Assembly: GCF_024199945.1 (NCBI RefSeq)
Contig: NZ_JANADP010000001.1
Coordinates: 6,696,001 to 6,760,000, forward strand
Direction: 5' to 3'
Length of the DNA: 64,000 bases
From: Bradyrhizobium sp. CCGUVB4N
GTDB taxonomy: Bacteria > Pseudomonadota > Alphaproteobacteria > Rhizobiales > Xanthobacteraceae
This document shows positions 1 through 6,192 of this stretch, one piece after another (positions within the stretch are counted from its first letter, which is position 1; the number at the start of each line of letters is the position of its first letter). The notes under the pieces are model-generated. The model ran no database searches and was not told where the DNA came from. It saw only the letters and a list, made by a program, of their open reading frames with translations. Position numbers and translations under genes: made by a program.

Positions 1-199
1 AGGCGACCACGTCGATCGAGCAGGAGCATTGCTCGATCGCCTGCCGCGTCTCACCATTGGCTTTCATGCAGCCATAGACGTATTCCGCGCGCGCCGACGT
101 CGGATAATCATTGGCCTCCTCGGCCCGCACCGTGCAGACGGTCGCCGCAAGCACGACCATAGCGGCGACAATCGGTCGTACCTGTCCCGCAAAACTCAT
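1..199 (-). CDS. Secreted small Cys-containing protein, partial (3' end outside window)
   Basis: Minus-strand reading frame starting with ATG at 199 and running off the window edge, so only about 66 residues are visible. A good ribosome binding site (GGAGG) lies just upstream of the ATG. The N-terminus is a clear signal peptide with a hydrophobic core ending near VRAEE, so the product should be periplasmic. The mature part has the cysteines of YGCMK and QCSCSID, which could form disulfides or bind a metal. It is divergent from the ABC importer gene that starts near 287. I do not recognise the family; position next to the PQQ/lanthanide island suggests, but does not show, a related periplasmic role. 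Confidence 0.6.
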   Translation of the reverse strand, partial: MSFAGQVRPIVAAMVVLAATVCTVRAEEANDYPTSARAEYVYGCMKANGETRQAIEQCSCSIDVVA

Positions 200-286
200 G
201 AGCGTCCTCCCGCTGGTTGCGATGGAAGCTATGCTATGCCTATTGTCCTGAAAAGCACCCTATCCGAGGAAATGGCTCACAAGGTG

Positions 287-1267
287 ATGAGAGTTTTGGC
301 ACGAATATTGGCGCTCGCAACGACGTTGGCGCTGACGCTGGGTACGGCGGCCCATGCCGCCGACACCATCCGCCTGGCGGTGCAGAAGACCGGAACGTTC
401 TCCTGGGAACTGGCCACCATCCGCGAGGCCGGACTCGACAAGGAGGCCAATCTGGCGCTGGAAGTCACCGAGCTTGCGAGCCCCGAGGCCGGCAAGATCG
501 CGCTGCGCGCCGGCAATGCCGACATCATGCTGTCGGACTGGCTGTGGGTGTCGCGCGAGCGCGCGCTCGGCGCCAAGCTCACCTTCTATCCCTATTCCAG
601 TGCGCTCGGCGCTGTGATGGTGCCCGCGGCATCACCGATCAAGACACTTGGCGATCTGAAGGGCCGCAAGCTCGCCGTCGGCGGCGGTCCCCTCGACAAG
701 AGCTGGCTGCTGCTGCAGGCACGGATGAAGCAGGACGGCATCGACCTGAAGTCGGATGCGACGATCGCCTATGGCGCGCCGCCTTTGATCGCCGCCAAGG
801 CGCTCGACGGCGAGATGGATGCGAGCCTGAATTTCTGGAATTTCTGCGCCCAGCTCGAGGCCAAGGGTTTTCGGCGCCTCGCCGGCATCGAAGAGATCTT
901 GCCGAAGCTCGGCGCCAAGGGCGCGGTCTCTGCCGTCGGCTACGTCTTCGACGAGGGCTGGGCCGCGAGCCATCGCGACGCCGTGGCGCGTTTCATCGCC
1001 ATGACCCGCAAGGCCAAGCAGTTGCTGGTGACCTCGGATGCGGCCTGGGACAAGATCGCCCCGCTCACCGGCGCGAGCGATCCTGCCATGCTCAAGACCT
1101 ACCGCGACCGCTATCGTGACGGCATTCCACGCCGGAACATCAGCGATGAGGAAGCGGACGCGCGCGTGCTCTATCGCGTGCTGGCCGAAATCGGCGGCCG
1201 CGAGCTGGTCGGTCCGGCGGCCGAGCTCGATCCCGGCACGTTCTATCACGCCGTCCCCGGAGACTGA
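287..1267 (+). CDS. ABC transporter periplasmic substrate-binding protein (SsuA/TauA/NMT1 type)
   Basis: About 326 residues with an N-terminal signal peptide (MRVLARILAL... ending AAHA). It has the fold markers of the nitrate/sulfonate/taurine binding family: a mature start DTIRLAVQKTG, then LDKEANLALEV, and a central SPIKTLGDLKGRKLAV segment. It would bind a small ligand in the periplasm and deliver it to the permease at 1269. ATG codons at 272 and 287 are both possible; neither has a well-spaced ribosome binding site, and 287 gives the better signal peptide. The stop is 1 base before the permease GTG, so the three genes form a tight operon. The ligand cannot be read from the sequence; proximity to lanM, pqqA and PQQ dehydrogenases makes an alcohol, a cofactor or a metal chelate possible. 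Confidence 0.85.
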   Translation: MRVLARILALATTLALTLGTAAHAADTIRLAVQKTGTFSWELATIREAGLDKEANLALEVTELASPEAGKIALRAGNADIMLSDWLWVSRERALGAKLTFYPYSSALGAVMVPAASPIKTLGDLKGRKLAVGGGPLDKSWLLLQARMKQDGIDLKSDATIAYGAPPLIAAKALDGEMDASLNFWNFCAQLEAKGFRRLAGIEEILPKLGAKGAVSAVGYVFDEGWAASHRDAVARFIAMTRKAKQLLVTSDAAWDKIAPLTGASDPAMLKTYRDRYRDGIPRRNISDEEADARVLYRVLAEIGGRELVGPAAELDPGTFYHAVPGD

Positions 1268-1268
1268 G

Positions 1269-2006
1269 GTGCTGCGCCTTCTCTCGTTCGCCCTGTTTCT
1301 CGCGATCTGGTGGACCGCCGCGCTGTTCGTCGGAGGCGCAAAGCTGCCCTCCCCGCCCGCCGTGCTCAATGTCATTGTCGCGGAAGCGTCGAGCGGCGCG
1401 CTGTTCCTGCATCTCGGTGCGACGCTGGCACGCGTGGCGCTCGCCTTCGTGCTGGCGATGTCGCTCGGCAGCGCCATCGGCTATCTGATGGGCCGGGTCA
1501 AGCTCGCCGACCGGCTCGGCGATCCCTGGCTGATCCTGCTGTTGAACCTGCCGGCGCTGGTGGTGATCGTGCTGGCCTATATCTGGGCCGGGCTCACCGA
1601 GACCGCCGCGATCGCAGCGATTGCCATCAACAAGCTGCCGACTGCGGTCGTCACCTTGCGCGAGGGCACCCGCGCGCTCGACCGTTCGCTGGACGAGATG
1701 GCGATGGTCTTCGCGATGCCGCGCTGGCGCGCGTTCCGCCATGTCGTGCTGCCGCAGCTTGCGCCCTATATCGCGGCCTCAGCCCGCTCCGGCCTGTCGC
1801 TGGTGTGGAAGATCGTGCTGGTCGCCGAGCTGCTGGGACGGCCGAACGGCGTCGGCTTCGAGATCGGCGTTGCCTTCCAGCTGTTCGACACGCCGCGCCT
1901 GCTGGCCTATTCCCTGACATTTGCCGCGGTCGTGCTCGTGATCGAGACGGCGCTGGTGCAACCGTTCGAGGCCCGCGCAACGCGGTGGCGGCCCCGTGCG
2001 GCTTGA
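1269..2006 (+). CDS. ABC transporter permease (SsuC/TauC type)
   Basis: A 245-residue inner-membrane protein with about six hydrophobic segments. The family EAA loop is recognisable around DRSLDEMAMVFAMPRWRAFRHVVLPQ, followed by LAPYIAASARSGLSL, as in BPD_transp_1 permeases of the sulfonate/nitrate class. GTG at 1269 is chosen because it begins a hydrophobic N-terminus directly after the stop of the binding-protein gene (1265-1267). Its 3' end overlaps the ATPase gene start by 11 bases, which indicates translational coupling. It should form the channel of an importer with the flanking genes. Confidence 0.85.
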   Translation: MLRLLSFALFLAIWWTAALFVGGAKLPSPPAVLNVIVAEASSGALFLHLGATLARVALAFVLAMSLGSAIGYLMGRVKLADRLGDPWLILLLNLPALVVIVLAYIWAGLTETAAIAAIAINKLPTAVVTLREGTRALDRSLDEMAMVFAMPRWRAFRHVVLPQLAPYIAASARSGLSLVWKIVLVAELLGRPNGVGFEIGVAFQLFDTPRLLAYSLTFAAVVLVIETALVQPFEARATRWRPRAA

Positions 2007-2736
2007 GGTCGAGATCACAGGCAAGACTTTCAAAAGTGCCGCGGGCGGAACGCACGAGGTGCTGGCACCCGTCAAATTCGCGCTGCAGTCCGGCGAGGTC
2101 GGCGTGCTGATCGGCCCCTCAGGCTGCGGCAAGAGCACGATGCTGCGCATCATCCTCGGGCTCGACCGCGAATTCGACGGCCATGTCGCGCGCCCGCCCG
2201 AGGTGCGGATCGGCATGGTGTTCCAGGAGCCGCGGCTGCTGCCGTGGCGATCGGTCGAGCAGAACGTGCGATTGGCGGCACCCGATGTCGCCGAGGCCAA
2301 GCTGTCGGAGCTGTTCAAGATCCTGGAGCTGGAGGCGCACCGCAGCCACTTCCCGGGCGAACTGTCGCTGGGCCTCGCCCGCCGCGTCGCGCTCGCGCGC
2401 GCCTTCGCGGTTGAGCCCGACCTGCTCGTGCTCGACGAGCCGCTCGCCTCGCTCGACGACGCGCTCGCCGGCCGCCTGCGCGACGAGATTGCGACGCTGG
2501 TGGCGAGCCGCTCCGTGATGACGCTGCTCGTCACCCACAGCCTCGACGATGCCATCCGTCTCGGCGACCGCCTGTTCTTCCTGTCGCCGCGCCCGGCGCG
2601 CATCGTGCAGGAGGTGCCGATTGCCATCCCGCGCGCCGAACGCGGCGAAGCCGAGATTGCGGCGATCAGGGCGGGGCTTGCGCTGCGCATCCAGGCGGAA
2701 CAAGGCGACGAACGCGCCGGGCGGGATGTCTCATAG
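1996..2736 (+). CDS. ABC transporter ATP-binding protein (SsuB/TauB type) with divergent signature motif
   Basis: A 246-residue ATPase. Walker A is GPSGCGKST (about residues 40-48), the Q-loop is VFQEPRLLPW, Walker B is LLVLDEP followed by LASLDD, and the switch histidine is in VTHSLDDA. The signature loop, normally LSGGQ, reads LSLGLARR, so the usual Gly-Gly-Gln is missing while the following RVALARA is intact. That change is uncommon in working importers of this class and may alter hydrolysis. It starts at GTG 1996 inside the end of the permease gene, completing a three-gene importer. Confidence 0.85.
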   Translation: MRLEVEITGKTFKSAAGGTHEVLAPVKFALQSGEVGVLIGPSGCGKSTMLRIILGLDREFDGHVARPPEVRIGMVFQEPRLLPWRSVEQNVRLAAPDVAEAKLSELFKILELEAHRSHFPGELSLGLARRVALARAFAVEPDLLVLDEPLASLDDALAGRLRDEIATLVASRSVMTLLVTHSLDDAIRLGDRLFFLSPRPARIVQEVPIAIPRAERGEAEIAAIRAGLALRIQAEQGDERAGRDVS

Positions 2737-2784
2737 GCAATCGCGCGAGGCGCGTGCTAGGTTGGGTCGCAGCGGAGTCTTCTG

Positions 2785-3579
2785 ATGAAGCGAACGATCG
2801 CCCTGACGGCGCTTGGCCTCGCTCTGCTCGCGCCAACATCCCGCGCGCAGGACATGATGCGGGACCTCGATCTGACGTCGCCTGCCATGGTCTCCGCCGA
2901 GATGAGCCGGCAGGAGGTCGAGGCGACGCTGGCCAATGCGAGCGCCGGCGCGCCCGCCGATTTGACCGGCAAGCGGCTATCGGGGCTCGATCTCAGTGGT
3001 CTCGACCTGACCAAGGCCATCCTCCGCGCGGCACGGCTCAACAAGACGAAACTCGCCGGCGCCCGGCTTGACGGGGCGGTCCTCGATCAGGCGTGGCTGT
3101 TGGATGCGGACCTCACGGGCGCGAGCCTGAAGGGGGCCAATCTGTTCGCGTCACAGATGGCGCGCGCTCGCCTCGACGGCGCCGATCTGACCGGTGCGCG
3201 CATTGCGGCCGATCTCAGCGGCGCGAGCCTGGTCGGCGCGTCGATCGCGGATGCGCATCTCGGTGCCGACATGCGCAACCAGTCGATGGGACTGATGCGC
3301 GCCGTGCTGCGATCTGCCAATCTGGCGCAGTTGAACGCGCGCAACGCCGACCTGTCCCGGGTCGATCTCGAATTTGCTTCCCTCAAGGGGGCCGACCTGA
3401 CCGGCGCGTCGCTCAGGAACGCTCAGCTCGGCGGCGCCGACCTGACCGGCACGACCATCATCGACGCCGATTTCGACGGCGCCGATCTCGCCTCCGCCAG
3501 GCTGATTGCACCGATCGGCCTTGACCGGGCCAAGAATTTCGACAAGGCAAAGAACCGTGAGCGCCTGATCAGGGAATAG
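2785..3579 (+). CDS. Secreted pentapeptide-repeat protein
   Basis: 264 residues with an N-terminal signal peptide (cleavage near SRAQDMM). From about residue 55 to 250 it is built of A(D/N)LxG-type pentapeptides (LTGKRLSGLDLSGLDLTKA, ANLFASQMARARLDGADLTGA and so on), which fold into a right-handed four-sided beta helix. Such proteins act as structural or binding modules; the family does not give an enzyme activity. The gene begins 48 bases after the ABC ATPase gene and runs in the same direction, so it may be cotranscribed. A periplasmic pentapeptide protein next to an importer is unusual, and its role is unknown. Confidence 0.85.
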   Translation: MKRTIALTALGLALLAPTSRAQDMMRDLDLTSPAMVSAEMSRQEVEATLANASAGAPADLTGKRLSGLDLSGLDLTKAILRAARLNKTKLAGARLDGAVLDQAWLLDADLTGASLKGANLFASQMARARLDGADLTGARIAADLSGASLVGASIADAHLGADMRNQSMGLMRAVLRSANLAQLNARNADLSRVDLEFASLKGADLTGASLRNAQLGGADLTGTTIIDADFDGADLASARLIAPIGLDRAKNFDKAKNRERLIRE

Positions 3580-3605
3580 CGGCGCACTTTTGGGAGGACT
3601 GGCTG

Positions 3606-3953
3606 ATGCGTTGGTGTCTCGTTTTGATCGCGGTGTTGGCGTGTGCCGGTGAGGCCGCCGCGCAGACCAAGGGCAAGGGCATCCGGCTCTGGAATTTGAC
3701 CAGCGAGACGATCTCCGGCTTCCAGCTCGCACCCAGCGGCAAGACCGATTGGGGCCCGAACCAGTGCCTGAACGACAAGGACAAGGAGGTCGACCACGAC
3801 GAGCGGCTGCGGATCACCGGCGTCGAGCCCGGCCGCTACGACGCCAAGGTCAGCTATCCCAATTCACGGCAGTGCGTGGTCCGTGACATCGAGATCAAGG
3901 CCGATGCGGTGTTCTCGATTGCGGATAAGGATTTGAAGGACTGCACGAAGTAG
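3606..3953 (+). CDS. Secreted hypothetical protein, about 115 residues
   Basis: Begins at ATG 3606 after a GGGAGG ribosome binding site. A short signal peptide (MRWCLVLIAVLACAGEAAAQ) precedes a mature domain of about 95 residues with KGIRLWNLTSETISGFQLAPSG, a segment typical of periplasmic proteins describing a beta-sandwich. There are three cysteines in the mature part (NQCLND, RQCVVR, KDCTK). It follows the pentapeptide gene by 26 bases on the same strand, probably as the last gene of that unit, and converges with the gene at 3964-4173. No function can be assigned. Confidence 0.75.
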   Translation: MRWCLVLIAVLACAGEAAAQTKGKGIRLWNLTSETISGFQLAPSGKTDWGPNQCLNDKDKEVDHDERLRITGVEPGRYDAKVSYPNSRQCVVRDIEIKADAVFSIADKDLKDCTK

Positions 3954-3963
3954 CGCGAGCCGC

Positions 3964-4173
3964 TCACGCCTTGTCGTTCGGATGCGGATATTCGCAACGC
4001 CAGCGCACGGCCTGCCACTTCGGATGCTCACCGACCCATTGCGCGATATAGGGCGGTGCGGCCATGGAGCATTGCGCCGGCGAGCCGCCAAAGTTGAACA
4101 CCAGATGCTGCTCCTCGCAGGTCGCAGGCGAGAGCACCGCACACACAGTCACCACCAGGTCGATCGGATTCAT
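3964..4173 (-). CDS. Small Cys-rich secreted hypothetical protein
   Basis: 69 residues. ATG at 4173 is preferred over a start 24 bases upstream because an AAGGA ribosome binding site lies 7 bases before it. The N-terminus (MNPIDLVVTVCAVLSPATCEEQ) looks like a short export signal or membrane anchor, and four cysteines plus several Trp follow (CSMAAPPYIAQWVGEHPKW, then RWRCEYP). Similar small proteins are widespread in Bradyrhizobium without assigned function. It is the last gene of the minus-strand row lanM - pqqA - outer membrane protein - this gene. Confidence 0.7.
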   Translation of the reverse strand: MNPIDLVVTVCAVLSPATCEEQHLVFNFGGSPAQCSMAAPPYIAQWVGEHPKWQAVRWRCEYPHPNDKA

Positions 4174-4278
4174 GCCGGGATCCTTGCGCGAGAGCACTTC
4201 AGACTAGCACAAGGGGATACGTCCCGAGGAGCCGGAAGTTTCAATCCGGCGTGAGGAGCAGGCGGGGAACCCGCTTTG

Positions 4279-5154
4279 CTAGAAGTTGATGCCGAACACC
4301 ACCCGCGCCTGGTGCCGTTCGAAATTGACGAGATCGAGATTGGCCCCGGATCCGGCCGGCCGGCCCCAGGCCTGCATGCTCCAGCTCAAGGTGAGCCGCG
4401 ATTGCTCGGAGAGCTGGAAATAGGCGGTCGGTCCGACGAACAGGGCTTGCCCTGAGAACTCGCCAAGGCCGATGCCTTCATACTGGCGGAAGTAGCGCAT
4501 CTCGCCGCCGAGCAGGAAATTCGGCCGCACGCGCACCATGCCGGCGACAGCGGCGCCGATGGTGGAGCTCTTCTCGGACAGCCCGCTCACCTCGAACCGC
4601 GCCCATTCGGGCTGGTAGATCAAATTGAGCGCGCCGATGACGAAATTCGGGATCAGCTCGCGATCGAAGGCGAGCGTGAAGTCGGTGCCGTACATCCGTC
4701 CCTTGGCGCCGCTGACCTCGTCGATGCGATCGCCATGGGTCTCGGCAGCGATCGTCATCCCGAATGGGGCCTTCTCGCGATCGAGCAGGCGATAACGCAG
4801 GTCGAGCGAGAGGCCCTGGAAATTGAACTGACGGCGGTCGTCGATATCGGGGACGCCGGTGATGTCGTGCAGCGTCGCGGTGCCGCCGACCTCGACGCGA
4901 AAATTGGGCAACGGCACGATTTCGATCTCGACCTCCTGGCCGAGGGCGCGATAGGTGCCGCCGCCCTTGCCGAAGCGTCCCGTCGTCTGGGTCTGGAATT
5001 CGCGCTCGCCGGGATTGCCGACATCACTGCCGATCATGAAGCCGAAGATATGCTCGGTATCGAAGCCCTCTTCGGCCCTGGCGCACATTGGCAGGAGCGT
5101 GAGCGTGAGCGTGCACGCGATCGCCGTCCGGAATGTGTGAGCTCCAATGCGCAT
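4279..5154 (-). CDS. Predicted outer-membrane beta-barrel protein next to pqqA
   Basis: 291 residues from ATG 5154, with a signal peptide ending near MCARAEEG. The body alternates hydrophobic and polar residues with aromatic girdle positions and ends in a beta strand with terminal Phe (ARVVFGINF), the sign of a BamA-inserted barrel. Repeated strands such as LSLDLRYRLL, FVIGALNLIYQPEW and FLLGGEMRYFRQY support this. An in-frame ATG at 5190 exists but falls inside a perfect hairpin, so 5154 is preferred. It lies 60 bases downstream of pqqA on the same strand. No family name is recognised; a porin-like role in the lanthanide/PQQ system is an inference from position. Confidence 0.75.
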   Translation of the reverse strand: MRIGAHTFRTAIACTLTLTLLPMCARAEEGFDTEHIFGFMIGSDVGNPGEREFQTQTTGRFGKGGGTYRALGQEVEIEIVPLPNFRVEVGGTATLHDITGVPDIDDRRQFNFQGLSLDLRYRLLDREKAPFGMTIAAETHGDRIDEVSGAKGRMYGTDFTLAFDRELIPNFVIGALNLIYQPEWARFEVSGLSEKSSTIGAAVAGMVRVRPNFLLGGEMRYFRQYEGIGLGEFSGQALFVGPTAYFQLSEQSRLTLSWSMQAWGRPAGSGANLDLVNFERHQARVVFGINF

Positions 5155-5165
5155 CACGAACACTA

Positions 5166-5201
5166 CCACGGCTTCGATGGCCCACGCCATCGAAGCCGTG
5201 G
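5166..5201 (-). terminator. Perfect 15-bp hairpin after pqqA (attenuator or terminator)
   Basis: CCACGGCTTCGATGG at 5166-5180 and its exact reverse complement at 5187-5201 flank a 6-base loop. It begins 13 bases after the pqqA stop and precedes the outer-membrane gene. No T-run follows in the minus direction, so partial termination or RNA stabilisation of the short pqqA message is more likely than full termination. Confidence 0.7.
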
Positions 5202-5214
5202 CAGGTCGTCAGTC

Positions 5215-5295
5215 TTACTTGCGCGCAGCGCAGGCGTACATGTTGATTTCCATGCCGACCGGCACTTCCACGATCTTCGGAGCTTTCCAGGCCAT
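5215..5295 (-). CDS. pqqA: PQQ precursor peptide PqqA
   Basis: A 26-residue peptide beginning MAWKAPKIVEVPVGMEINMY and ending with ACAARK. It has the invariant Glu and Tyr in the E-I-N-M-Y motif, which PqqE/PqqD cross-link to build pyrroloquinoline quinone. Length and sequence agree with known PqqA peptides (22-30 residues). No pqqB, C, D or E lies in this window, so the copy stands alone, followed by a hairpin. It sits between lanM (171 bases upstream on the same strand) and an outer-membrane gene. It supplies the cofactor precursor for the three PQQ dehydrogenases nearby, or is an extra copy beside a complete operon elsewhere. Confidence 0.93.
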   Translation of the reverse strand: MAWKAPKIVEVPVGMEINMYACAARK

Positions 5296-5466
5296 TCGGG
5301 GTCTCCCCAGGGATTGAGCGCGACATCGCGCCGGGCAAAACCTAGGGCTGCGTCAGTCACGGCGCAAGCCTGGAATCGGACCACGAACACAGCGAACTGT
5401 CGCGCGGGACGCGCACAGTTCACTCTCGGGCAAACCGCCTTCGCTCCCAGTCAAGCGCGGCTGTGC

Positions 5467-5859
5467 TCAACGCAACAAGCGCAGCAATGCGCGGCCGGCG
5501 CGCGAGTTCAGCTCCTTCGCATCCAGCGTTCCATCCTTGTCGGGATTCGCCGCATTGAAGCGCTGCTCCACCACTGCAAGATATTCATCGAGCGTCAGCG
5601 TGCCATCGTGATCGGGGTCGGCGGCGGCGAGCTCTTTCGCCGTTAACCGTCCGCGCAATTCGCGCATGTCGAGCGTCCCGTCATGATCGGGATCGAGCTT
5701 TGCGAACAGCGCGGCGGCGGCCTTCTTCACCTCGGCCAGATCGAGCGTGCCGTCATTGTCGGTGTCGAACATCTTGACCGCGCCGCCGGATGCCGACCAG
5801 GCCGGACCGGAGAGCACGGCGAACGTGAGCGCAAGCGCAATTGAGCGACGCGATATCAT
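5467..5859 (-). CDS. lanM: Lanmodulin-like periplasmic EF-hand lanthanide-binding protein
   Basis: 130 residues with a signal peptide (residues 1 to about 23) and four 12-residue EF loops: DTDNDGTLDLAE (32-43), DPDHDGTLDMRE (56-67), DPDHDGTLTLDE (81-92) and NPDKDGTLDAKE (105-116). Loops 2-4 have Pro at position 2, loop 4 starts with Asn, and neighbouring loops are separated by only 12-13 residues. These are the traits that distinguish lanmodulin of Methylorubrum extorquens (133 residues) from calmodulin-type proteins; the C-terminus (AGRALLRLLR) also resembles it. Loop 1 has Thr instead of Pro. ATG 5859 is chosen for a GGGAGGT site 6 bases upstream. It is divergent from a PQQ dehydrogenase gene, fitting a role in lanthanide storage or delivery in the periplasm. 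Confidence 0.9.
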   Translation of the reverse strand: MISRRSIALALTFAVLSGPAWSASGGAVKMFDTDNDGTLDLAEVKKAAAALFAKLDPDHDGTLDMRELRGRLTAKELAAADPDHDGTLTLDEYLAVVEQRFNAANPDKDGTLDAKELNSRAGRALLRLLR

Positions 5860-6192
5860 TTTGACCTCCCTCATCATGAGCCCCGATTCGCGCAGGCTCG
5901 CGACAACATAAGTCCGCAAGCCGGCCGCGGTTCAAGCCGAATTGCCATGGTCACCGCGACGAAACCGGGGCCGCGCCAAAATTCTCGCGCTGCGCCAATC
6001 TTCGCACCGTGGAAATTGGTGCAGCGCATTCGCGCAAGACGAGCAGAATTCTTCGAAGATTACCGCATCAAGCCCGGCATCTGGCGTCCAAACTATCGGC
6101 AGCGCGCTTTCGACTTTCGTATTGACGGGTTTTGCTTTCGGGCGGAGTGTTGCAATCGCAGCGTCAAAAGGCGCGCATATTGGGAGGAACGG
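5860..6192. promoter_or_regulatory. Divergent intergenic region between lanM and a PQQ dehydrogenase
   Basis: A 333-base stretch without a credible gene. It must hold the promoters of lanM (minus) and of the dehydrogenase at 6193 (plus). I see a TTGACG at 6122-6127 but no convincing -10 partner, and GGGAGGA at 6182-6188 as the ribosome binding site for 6193. Shared control of the two genes, possibly by lanthanide, is plausible. Confidence 0.4.

Noticed and set aside
5467..5859. Calmodulin-like or generic calcium EF-hand protein
   Set aside because: Pro at position 2 of three loops, Asn at loop 4 and 12-13 residue spacing favour lanmodulin. The PQQ/xoxF setting agrees.
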